From contig JAJXTT010000127.1 in NCBI GenBank assembly GCA_021783525.1, positions 1 to 6,015 of the forward strand: DNA of 6,015 nt, read 5' to 3'. The translations under genes and the position numbers were made by a program. Numbering within the stretch: the first letter of the stretch is position 1; each line of letters opens with the position of its first letter. The notes below the pieces were generated by a model that saw only the letters and a program-made list of their open reading frames with translations, was not told the DNA's origin and did not search any database. This document shows, one piece after another, positions 1 to 4,802 of this stretch. This DNA comes from Pseudomonadota bacterium (GTDB taxonomy: Bacteria; Pseudomonadota; Gammaproteobacteria; Burkholderiales; Gallionellaceae).

Positions 1-14
1 TGGTACTCTTTCAT
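1..14 (-). CDS. tnpA: Transposase start, IS200/IS605 TnpA-like (partial, first 4 codons and 2 bases)
   Basis: Only ATG AAA GAG TAC CA is visible on the minus strand (M-K-E-Y, then Q or H). The start is supported by a strong Shine-Dalgarno AAGGAG (23-28 on the plus strand) placed 8 bases upstream. The identification rests on this opening peptide plus the flanking hairpin layout typical of IS200 elements, not on any catalytic motif. The HUH motif and the catalytic tyrosine would lie beyond the window edge. Whether the gene is intact cannot be judged. Confidence 0.5.
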
Positions 15-16
15 TT

Positions 17-57
17 GTGAATCTCCTTCGTCTTTTGGTCAAGACTCGGAGATTCAC
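17..57 (-). promoter_or_regulatory. Hairpin sequestering the transposase ribosome binding site
   Basis: Arms 17-26 and 48-57 are perfect 10-bp complements (GTGAATCTCC / GGAGATTCAC). An inner 5-bp stem (30-34 GTCTT with 41-45 AAGAC) is separated by small internal loops and capped by a 6-base loop. On the minus-strand transcript the 3' arm contains GGAG of the AAGGAG Shine-Dalgarno, 8 bases before the ATG at 14. Folding would therefore hide the ribosome binding site. IS200-type elements are known to repress transposase translation this way. The fold is seen directly; the function is by analogy. Confidence 0.72.
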
Positions 58-84
58 TCCGACCGTCGTATAGGTCAAACCTTG

Positions 85-119
85 GTGAGTCCCCCGGCAT
101 AGCCGGGGGTTTACCTCAC
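85..119 (-). repeat. Subterminal interrupted palindrome (IS left-end hairpin, possible terminator)
   Basis: An 8-bp perfect stem (91-98 CCCCCGGC with 102-109 GCCGGGGG, 3-base loop) is enclosed by a 5-bp outer stem (85-89 GTGAG with 115-119 CTCAC), with an asymmetric internal loop between them. In IS200/IS605 elements a subterminal hairpin is the TnpA recognition site, and in IS200 it also blocks transcription from outside. It lies 12 bases past the lipoprotein stop codon and is the only hairpin there, so it may end that transcript. It has no T-tract on the minus strand and only TTT on the plus strand, so as a Rho-independent terminator it would be weak. Confidence 0.62.
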
Positions 120-131
120 TGAATTACATTC

Positions 132-1667
132 TTACTGACGCCAGATTCCAACATAGCCGCTTGTCAGCCCTGTAGCAACAGAACTCCCATGTTCGACCAA
201 TACATACCTGGTTAATCCGAATGCGGTCTTGTAGCTGTATGCGCTGAACGTTGTGTAGCCACCACCCTTCGTAGTCGGCGTCCCTGTCAAGGCAGAAGTG
301 AACTCGGCAGCAGTAAAGCTGACCGTCGACGCAACCCCGCCATTTGTAACGTTGAACGTTGCATTTCCGCTGGCGTCAAACGAAGCCGAATGGCCACTCA
401 CACTCAGGCAATCTTCGTCATACGTGCTGAAGGTCAGACCGGCGAGTGCCCCGGCGGAGACGAGAGGCGTGGAAGCACTTGTCACCAGCACATCTGTAGA
501 TTTCCCGTTTACGCCGCCAATCCCTCCCGCTGCCTGGCAAATCATTGCGGCGGCCGGAACATTGGAGTCGGAGAAACTGGAATTGAATCCCATGCCATAG
601 GTCAAGGGCAGTCCCCAGCTATAGCCGCCAGCGACAGCATTGAATGAGGCGATAGTTGGTGTCGGGCCGAATGTCAGGTTGTTTGTCTGAGTCCCAGAGC
701 CGTTGTCCACAATACTTGCTGCCACTGCCGAAGCAGCGCCATTTACATTCTGCAGATAATTGAAATCAAAGTAATTGGTTGAAATAGGCGCTCCAGCAGT
801 CCCGACCGGTGCTATGACCGATATCGCAACTGGTATCGTGCCGCTGTAACCGGCCATGGTCACTGCAGCATTCGCGGCAACCACATCCGCATCGAAGGTG
901 GAGGGGAGATTACCAGTGCTGGCGATGATGTTCCCCAACGTACGTGCCTTTGCATAAGCATTCGCACCGTAGGTACCGCTCGGCAGGTTAGCCAGCGTAT
1001 AAAGTATCTTTGCATATACGTCGCCGGCGGTCACACCAAGTGTCTGGTTCATCATCCTGGCGGTCGTGGGTGGTGCCAGCACATCGAGAATCACGGTCGA
1101 ATTGGAGAGGCTCTGGGCAAGAGCCAGCGCTTCTGCATTTGCACCCAATGCGGAAGCGACCGAGAGCGTCGATATGTCTACGACACCGGATGCATTGGTG
1201 ACGGCAGCGGCGGCCACTTCAGTCAGTGGAGTTACGGCAATCCCCGTAGCGGGCAGATTTGCGATGTCGGGGACGATGGCGCGCACCGCAGAAGCCGGGG
1301 CGCTCACAACTGATGAAGCGATGCCGTGCAGGCCTTCATCGAAAAATACGAGTTGATTGCCGTTTGCCGGGTCACCCGTCAACGCGATCAGCAAGGGAGC
1401 CGTCATGCCGGAAATGTCCGCCGTAACGGACGCCACACCACTTGCGACAGCATAGTTCCTGTTGGTGCCGTTACTGCCGGTCACGCTGATCTGGCCGCTA
1501 TATACCTGGCCCAAGGCAGGGGTGATGGACATTGCAACCGCACTTGATGCGGGTGTAGAAACGGCACTGCTTCCACCACCGCAACCCGCCAGCAGTACGC
1601 CGACTATCGAACCAAATGCCAACAATTCACCGCCAATTTTGATGAAGCCTCTATTTTTATTATCCAT
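132..1667 (-). CDS. Predicted outer-membrane lipoprotein, Ala/Ser/Thr/Gly-rich, unknown function
   Basis: A 511-residue protein with a clear lipoprotein signal peptide. It has a basic n-region (K4, R6, K10), a hydrophobic core (about 12-26) and the lipobox L25-L-A-G-C29. The residue after Cys29 is Gly, not Asp, so sorting to the outer membrane is expected. A low-complexity Gly/Ser/Ala/Thr linker (30-45) precedes a first region (about 46-285) with a V-T-P-L-T-E segment (145-150). Similar T-P-L-T motifs occur in cell-surface lipoproteins of Burkholderiales-type bacteria. The second region (about 286-511) looks beta-rich and holds two cysteines (C377, C420) that could form a disulfide. No catalytic motif is recognised. 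The start is supported by a Shine-Dalgarno-like AGGGAT (plus-strand 1675-1680) 7 bases upstream. It is divergent from the LuxR-type gene at 1996, and the IS200-like end begins just past its stop. Surface or biofilm-related roles are guesses only. Confidence 0.88.
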   Translation of the reverse strand: MDNKNRGFIKIGGELLAFGSIVGVLLAGCGGGSSAVSTPASSAVAMSITPALGQVYSGQISVTGSNGTNRNYAVASGVASVTADISGMTAPLLIALTGDPANGNQLVFFDEGLHGIASSVVSAPASAVRAIVPDIANLPATGIAVTPLTEVAAAAVTNASGVVDISTLSVASALGANAEALALAQSLSNSTVILDVLAPPTTARMMNQTLGVTAGDVYAKILYTLANLPSGTYGANAYAKARTLGNIIASTGNLPSTFDADVVAANAAVTMAGYSGTIPVAISVIAPVGTAGAPISTNYFDFNYLQNVNGAASAVAASIVDNGSGTQTNNLTFGPTPTIASFNAVAGGYSWGLPLTYGMGFNSSFSDSNVPAAAMICQAAGGIGGVNGKSTDVLVTSASTPLVSAGALAGLTFSTYDEDCLSVSGHSASFDASGNATFNVTNGGVASTVSFTAAEFTSALTGTPTTKGGGYTTFSAYSYKTAFGLTRYVLVEHGSSVATGLTSGYVGIWRQ

Positions 1668-1687
1668 TCAAACCATCCCTGTAGAAA

Positions 1688-1717
1688 ATTAGATTTGGAA
1701 ACCGATGTCCGGACCAA
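1688..1717 (-). promoter_or_regulatory. Candidate sigma-70-like promoter of the lipoprotein gene
   Basis: On the minus strand, TCTAAT (1688-1693; 5 of 6 to the -10 consensus) follows TTGGTC (1712-1717; a poor -35, 3 of 6) with an 18-base spacer. A start near 1681 would give a leader of about 14 bases, just enough to carry the AGGGAT ribosome binding site. The weak -35 fits a promoter that needs an activator. Transcription could also begin further upstream. Confidence 0.3.
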
Positions 1718-1729
1718 GTCCTGTCAATG

Positions 1730-1744
1730 CAGGGCGGAGCCCTG
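1730..1744. repeat. Inverted repeat CAGGGC-GGA-GCCCTG
   Basis: A perfect 6-bp inverted repeat with a 3-base centre. It lies about 13 bases upstream of the candidate lipoprotein -35. It could be an operator, or a leader hairpin if transcription starts further upstream. No T-tract follows on either strand, so a terminator is unlikely. Confidence 0.5.
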
Positions 1745-1781
1745 AGTCGTCTCCGCGTACCAGTATCGCAACAAGAATATC

Positions 1782-1797
1782 TAGGCCTTTCGGCCTA
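1782..1797. repeat. Inverted repeat TAGGCC-TTTC-GGCCTA
   Basis: A perfect 6-bp inverted repeat with a 4-base loop. On the minus-strand RNA the loop reads GAAA, a GNRA-type tetraloop, which would make a stable small hairpin. No T-tract follows on either strand. An operator or a leader-RNA element is possible; the sequence does not decide. Confidence 0.5.
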
Positions 1798-1848
1798 TAT
1801 ACTCATTACCGATTCCCCGCGTAGCCAGTTCGTCAAGGATGCTACCCG

Positions 1849-1881
1849 CCATTTTCTGCAAATGGACTCCTCCATTTTCTG
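1849..1881. repeat. Direct and inverted repeat cluster upstream of the LuxR-type gene
   Basis: CCATTTTCTG occurs twice in direct orientation (1849-1858 and 1872-1881), with starts 23 bases apart, about two helical turns. Between and overlapping them, AAATGGA (1860-1866) and TCCATTT (1871-1877) form a perfect 7-bp inverted repeat with a 4-base spacer. CATTT (1850-1854) also pairs with AAATG (1860-1864). The arrangement looks like multiple binding sites for a dimeric regulator, possibly the adjacent LuxR-type protein. That is inference from position only. Confidence 0.5.
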
Positions 1882-1995
1882 TATTGACTATTGCATGCAT
1901 TTACTGTTTTTCTTGCGGATTCGGCATATTGCTGAGAAACTTTTGCGGAAGGTACTTGAGGATGCTGCGTCCATAAAATATCGGGGAGAAAACTC

Positions 1996-2955
1996 ATGCA
2001 ACAACTCAGCAACTTCCTGCTAAAACTTTCACGGGGTGCACTGGAAAAACCGTCCAACGAATTCAAGGACTGGGCAATTTCCGAAACAAGGAATCTCATT
2101 CCTTTTGATTCTTGTGTGTGGTTCACAGGAAGATGGATAAACGAGACGCCCGTCGCCCATATCGTTCATCTTTACAACCTGCCCGCCAATTTTCTCGAAA
2201 ACTGGCTGCAATTCCAGCACGAAGACAAGCTGGCGCGCGATGTCACGATACATAGCAACCGCGCTTTTAACGTGGATGTATTCCGTGAATACAAGAACAC
2301 CGATATTTACGACCACCATTGCAAAATCCATGGTGTTGAACACATTGTCGCCACAGGAAGCATCGACCCGGACACTCGTCTGGTCAACTCAATATGTCTT
2401 TACCGCTCGAACATCGATCATCCCTTTACTGAACAGGAACGCGCGCTAAAAGAAATTCTGTTTCAGCATCTGATTGAGGCTGCGAGAACGAACTGGTTGA
2501 CAAACCTTCCCAATATGTTCTCGGCCTATCAGCGCAGCAGTTTCAATGCGCTTGCGGCTTGCGACGGCTCCGGGCTATTACACGTCGCAATGCCTTCTTT
2601 CGTGGAAATTTGCAGAACCGAATGGCCGTTATGGAAAGGCCCATCGTTGCCACAGGCAATTCTGGATGCGATCTCCGATCAGAAATACGTCGGCCAGTCC
2701 ATCGCCATCAGCATTTTCCGGACGCACGAACTGACATTGTTACGTGCGAGAGCAAAGATTCCGGCCGATACGCTGAGCTCGCGCGAACTGGAAATCGCAC
2801 GGCATATTTCAGACGGCTGCGATTACAAGACCATCGCGATCAATCTGGATATTTCTCCCTCAACTGTCAAGACTCATACCAACAATATCTACTTGAAGCT
2901 GGGAATCAACGACAAAGCCAGACTTGGTATTGAATTGGGGAAGTTATCTCATTGA
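1996..2955 (+). CDS. LuxR-family HTH transcriptional regulator (orphan type)
   Basis: A 319-residue predicted cytoplasmic DNA-binding protein. Residues about 258-316 form a typical LuxR/GerE helix-turn-helix, with L-S-S-R-E-L-E-I-A at 260-268, then the turn D-I-S-P-S-T-V-K-T-H (286-295) and the helix ending N-I-Y-L-K-L-G. The N-terminal half (about 1-190) is a probable ligand-sensing or GAF/PAS-like region with an I-P-F-D-S-C-V-W segment (35-42). I recall similar segments in betaproteobacterial orphan LuxR proteins. The Asp-Pro pair of acyl-homoserine-lactone receptors is not evident where expected (D-K-L-A-R-D-V, 77-83), no phosphoreceiver domain is present, and no luxI-like gene lies in the window. 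The start is supported by GGGGAG 7 bases upstream. It is divergent from the lipoprotein gene, a common regulator-target arrangement. The inducer is unknown. Confidence 0.9.
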   Translation: MQQLSNFLLKLSRGALEKPSNEFKDWAISETRNLIPFDSCVWFTGRWINETPVAHIVHLYNLPANFLENWLQFQHEDKLARDVTIHSNRAFNVDVFREYKNTDIYDHHCKIHGVEHIVATGSIDPDTRLVNSICLYRSNIDHPFTEQERALKEILFQHLIEAARTNWLTNLPNMFSAYQRSSFNALAACDGSGLLHVAMPSFVEICRTEWPLWKGPSLPQAILDAISDQKYVGQSIAISIFRTHELTLLRARAKIPADTLSSRELEIARHISDGCDYKTIAINLDISPSTVKTHTNNIYLKLGINDKARLGIELGKLSH

Positions 2956-3000
2956 TCGCCTTTGCACGCTCCGCAACAGCTTCGTCCGCTGTTTGCACAA

Positions 3001-3040
3001 GGTGACCAAAGGCATTGGTGCTGTCTGGTCACCCAGTGAC
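3001..3040. repeat. Palindromic GTGAC/GTCAC sites upstream of the DUF1841 promoter
   Basis: GGTGACCA (3001-3008) and TGGTCACC (3026-3033) form a perfect 8-bp inverted repeat with a 17-base spacer. The second arm also forms GTCAC-CCA-GTGAC (3028-3040) with a further site. Three GTGAC-type half-sites thus lie in 40 bases, ending 15 bases before the candidate -35 at 3055. No T-tract follows, so a terminator for the LuxR-type gene is less likely than an operator. The binding protein is unknown. Confidence 0.5.
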
Positions 3041-3054
3041 ACGGCAACTGTGCG

Positions 3055-3083
3055 TTGACGGATATGACTGATGCAGGGACAAT
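3055..3083 (+). promoter_or_regulatory. Candidate sigma-70-like promoter of the DUF1841-adenosyltransferase unit
   Basis: TTGACG (3055-3060; 5 of 6) and GACAAT (3078-3083; 4 of 6) are separated by exactly 17 bases. Transcription would start near 3090, leaving about 20 bases of leader before the ATG at 3110. The placement argues against translation from the upstream in-frame ATG at 3071, which would lie before the transcript start. Confidence 0.5.
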
Positions 3084-3109
3084 TCGCGTGGACGATAAAG
3101 GCGTTACCA

Positions 3110-3532
3110 ATGTTCAATCCCACCCGCGATGAAGCAAGAAATTTCCTGTTCGAATCCTGGCGCAAGCGTCGTGCCGGAGAATTGCTGACGCCGCTGGAGG
3201 ACCTCACCGCCCAACTCATCGACAAGCACCCTGAATACCACGCGCTGTTCGACGATCCCGAAGGCAATCAGGACAAGGACTTTGCGCCGGACGGCAGCGT
3301 GGTCAATCCATTTTTGCACCTGATGATGCACCTGACCATCGAAGAGCAGATCTCGATCGGCCAGCCGCAGGGTATCCGCGAACAGTTCGTGCGTTTGACG
3401 CAAAAATATGAATCGGAACACGAGGCGCAGCATGCGATCATGGATTGCCTGGGCGAAATGATCTGGCAGGCGCAACGCAACAAGACCACGCCGGATGCAA
3501 TGGTCTACATGAGTTGCCTGGAGAAACAGTGA
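3110..3532 (+). CDS. DUF1841 family protein
   Basis: A 140-residue soluble protein matching the DUF1841 family, which I recall mainly from betaproteobacteria and whose function is unknown. Family-like features are the opening M-F-N-P-T-R, H-P-E-Y-H-A-L (40-46), N-P-F-L-H-L-M-M-H-L (66-75) and H-E-A-Q-H-A-I-M-D-C-L-G-E (104-116), followed by W-Q-A-Q-R. The last contains HExxH with a Glu eight residues on. With H70 and H74 it could form a metal site in a helical bundle; this is inference. An in-frame ATG at 3071 would add 13 residues unlike the family start, and the candidate promoter overlaps it, so 3110 is preferred. AAAGG lies 8 bases before this ATG. The stop is one base from the next gene, indicating co-transcription and coupled translation. 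Confidence 0.87.
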   Translation: MFNPTRDEARNFLFESWRKRRAGELLTPLEDLTAQLIDKHPEYHALFDDPEGNQDKDFAPDGSVVNPFLHLMMHLTIEEQISIGQPQGIREQFVRLTQKYESEHEAQHAIMDCLGEMIWQAQRNKTTPDAMVYMSCLEKQ

Positions 3533-3533
3533 C

Positions 3534-4070
3534 ATGAGACTCAGCAAGATAACCACTCGCACCGGCGACGACGGCACGACCGGATTGGCGGACGGTACGC
3601 GCGTGGCGAAGGATTGTGCGCGCATCACCGCCATCGGCAGCGTGGACGAACTCAACAGCCATCTCGGCGTACTGCTCGCCGAGACCATGCCGGTCGACGC
3701 ACATTCCGAATTGCTCCGTATCCAGAACGACCTCTTCGACCTCGGTGCTGTGCTTGCCTCGCCCGGGGCGCCCGCGTTCGATGCCGCCAAACTTGCCCGT
3801 CTGGATGCCGCCATCGGCCGCTTCAACGCAGATCTCCCCCCGCTCAAGGAATTCATCCTGCCCGGCGGCACGCGAGCCGCGGCCCTATGTCATGTGGCGC
3901 GCAGTGTGGCGCGCCGCGCCGAGCGCGACCTTTTGCACCTGATGCACGGCGAAACCGTTCCCCGGGAGGGCCTGCACTATCTCAACCGCCTCTCGGATCT
4001 GCTGTTTGTGCTGAGCAGGACACTCAATCGTTCTGCGGATCAACGCGAGACGCTCTGGGAACGCTCCTGA
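3534..4070 (+). CDS. pduO: PduO-type cob(I)yrinic acid a,c-diamide / cob(I)alamin adenosyltransferase
   Basis: A 178-residue cytoplasmic enzyme that transfers the 5'-deoxyadenosyl group of ATP to Co(I) corrinoid, giving the adenosylated cofactor. All signature regions are present: the N-terminal ATP-binding stretch T-R-T-G-D-D-G-T-T-G-L (8-18), G-S-V-D-E-L-N-S (35-42), F-I-L-P-G-G-T (107-113), the R-S-V-A-R-R-A-E-R-D helix (123-132) and Y-L-N-R-L-S-D-L-L-F-V-L-S-R (149-162). The length is typical of the stand-alone PduO/EutT-like fold, distinct from the CobA/BtuR type. The start follows the DUF1841 stop by one base, and GGAG (3520-3523) lies 10 bases upstream inside that gene, so translation is probably coupled. 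No other corrinoid genes are in the window, so it may serve salvage or a distant biosynthetic cluster. The symbol is by family; no propanediol operon is implied. Confidence 0.95.
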   Translation: MRLSKITTRTGDDGTTGLADGTRVAKDCARITAIGSVDELNSHLGVLLAETMPVDAHSELLRIQNDLFDLGAVLASPGAPAFDAAKLARLDAAIGRFNADLPPLKEFILPGGTRAAALCHVARSVARRAERDLLHLMHGETVPREGLHYLNRLSDLLFVLSRTLNRSADQRETLWERS

Positions 4071-4120
4071 CCGGTGAATGGCATCGGCCGGATGGCGCGG
4101 TCTCAACGGCAAAAAGCGGA

Positions 4121-4126
4121 TAAAAT
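4121..4126 (+). promoter_or_regulatory. Candidate -10 element (TAAAAT) for the CBS-domain gene
   Basis: TAAAAT matches 5 of 6 positions of the -10 consensus and lies 36 bases before the ATG at 4163. No recognisable -35 is found 16-18 bases upstream. A start near 4133 would leave about 30 bases of leader. The gene could also be read through from the adenosyltransferase, since no terminator is seen between 4071 and 4162. Confidence 0.28.
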
Positions 4127-4162
4127 CCCTCTCGCAGGCCAATTGGATACAAGGAGACCGCC

Positions 4163-4741
4163 ATGCCGCACCAACAGCACCACCCTTTTGTATTGAAGAC
4201 CTCATCGCATATCCAGGAGATACTGGAGCCCAGCAACGAACCATGGCAGGTCGATCTTAAGGATCCCGCCCTGTCGGTGATGACGGATTTCCGGATGCGC
4301 GCGATGTTCATGGTCCATCCGGACGAGACCATAGACGATGCCTTGCACAAGATGAAGGTAGCCGGCCTGCGTATCGCATTCGTGAAGGAGAAGGGTTCCG
4401 ACAGACTGCTCGGCTCCATCACCTCTTACGACATCATGGGCGAAAAGCCCATGCGCTACCTGCAAAGCGTCGGTTTCTCGGATAAAGGCGTTACCCACAA
4501 GGACATCCGGGTCGGCGACATCATGGAACACACCAAGGACTGGGTGGTTGCCGAGTTGCACGAGATCGAAAAGGCGAACGTGCAAAACGTCCTCGAAGCC
4601 TTGCAGAAGAAAGGCAGGACTCACCTGCCCGTCCTCGACGTCATGGTCGGACAGCAACCCCGGCTGCGCGGATTGTTCTCATCCGCGAAGATACTGCGGT
4701 TGACCGAGATCAGCCGGCAAAAGATGGCGCACGCCAAGTAG
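4163..4741 (+). CDS. CBS domain pair protein
   Basis: A 192-residue soluble protein made of two tandem CBS domains, with no attached catalytic, channel or DNA-binding domain. CBS1 spans about 35-97 (A-L-S-V-M-T-D-F ... G-S-I-T-S-Y-D-I-M-G) and CBS2 about 113-185 (I-R-V-G-D-I-M ... R-T-H-L-P-V-L-D-V ... L-R-G-L-F-S-S). CBS pairs fold together as a Bateman module that usually binds adenosine nucleotides (AMP, ATP, S-adenosylmethionine) and controls a partner protein; the ligand and partner here are unknown. The start is certain: AAGGAG (4151-4156) sits 6 bases before the ATG. It lies 92 bases after the adenosyltransferase on the same strand and is closed by the terminator at 4763. An ATP-linked connection to the adenosyltransferase is possible but unsupported beyond adjacency. 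Confidence 0.92.
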   Translation: MPHQQHHPFVLKTSSHIQEILEPSNEPWQVDLKDPALSVMTDFRMRAMFMVHPDETIDDALHKMKVAGLRIAFVKEKGSDRLLGSITSYDIMGEKPMRYLQSVGFSDKGVTHKDIRVGDIMEHTKDWVVAELHEIEKANVQNVLEALQKKGRTHLPVLDVMVGQQPRLRGLFSSAKILRLTEISRQKMAHAK

Positions 4742-4762
4742 CATTCGACAGGCGAAGATACA

Positions 4763-4797
4763 GGGGCGCCCGCTTCAGCCGGGCGCCCCAGGTTTTT
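4763..4797 (+). terminator. Rho-independent terminator after the CBS-domain gene
   Basis: A perfect 10-bp GC-rich stem (4763-4772 GGGGCGCCCG with 4780-4789 CGGGCGCCCC) with a 7-base loop is followed by AGG and five Ts (4793-4797). It lies 21 bases past the CBS gene stop and 5 bases before the end of the convergent pssA. On the minus strand the hairpin is not followed by a T-run, so termination of pssA transcripts here would rely on the stem alone. Confidence 0.92.
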
Positions 4798-4802
4798 CTG
4801 GT

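Larger units (their letters stand above)
1..125 (-). mobile_element. 5' (left) end of an IS200/IS605-like insertion sequence, rest outside window
   Basis: Read on the minus strand, this segment has the order expected for the transposase-proximal end of an IS200-type element: a GC-rich subterminal palindrome (85-119), a short leader, a long hairpin that includes the Shine-Dalgarno sequence (17-57), and an ATG (12-14) opening with M-K-E-Y. I recall M-K-E-Y-Q as a common start of IS200/IS605 TnpA (HUH, single-tyrosine) transposases. IS200-family elements have no terminal inverted repeats and make no target duplication, and none are seen here. The outer boundary cannot be fixed from this end alone; it should lie between the palindrome (119) and the lipoprotein stop codon (132). 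The body of the element, its right end and its integrity are outside the window. A degenerate remnant is possible. Confidence 0.68.
1668..1995. other. Divergent intergenic region between lipoprotein and LuxR-type genes
   Basis: This 328-base stretch has no convincing gene. Short open frames crossing it lack ribosome binding sites and recognisable sequence. It holds the candidate lipoprotein promoter, two short GC-rich inverted repeats (1730-1744, 1782-1797), a repeat cluster (1849-1881), an 8-bp palindrome TGCATGCA (1892-1899) and the Shine-Dalgarno of the LuxR-type gene (GGGGAG, 1983-1988). TTGACT (1884-1889) resembles a -35 for the plus strand, but no good -10 follows at 16-18 bases. I therefore cannot assign a promoter to the regulator gene. 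Confidence 0.7.

Noticed and set aside
1921..1935. Sigma-54-like GG/GC elements (CGGCATATTGC) upstream of the LuxR-type gene
   Set aside because: The GG-to-GC spacing is too short for a -24/-12 promoter.
1974..1979. TAAAAT as a -10 element for the LuxR-type gene
   Set aside because: A start about seven bases downstream would fall within the Shine-Dalgarno, and no -35 is found at 16-18 bases.
1727..2023. Plus-strand open frame of 98 codons in the divergent intergenic region
   Set aside because: No ribosome binding site, no recognisable sequence, and it runs into the LuxR-type gene in another frame.
1842..2126. Minus-strand open frame of 94 codons opposite the start of the LuxR-type gene
   Set aside because: Antisense to a well-supported gene, without a ribosome binding site or family resemblance.
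3064..3132. 22-codon frame overlapping the DUF1841 start, considered as a leader peptide
   Set aside because: It begins before the likely transcript start and has no good ribosome binding site.
3104..3871. Long minus-strand open frame of 255 codons opposite the DUF1841 and adenosyltransferase genes
   Set aside because: It is antisense to two recognisable genes, crosses their junction, has no family-like sequence, and follows from GC-rich codon use on the plus strand.
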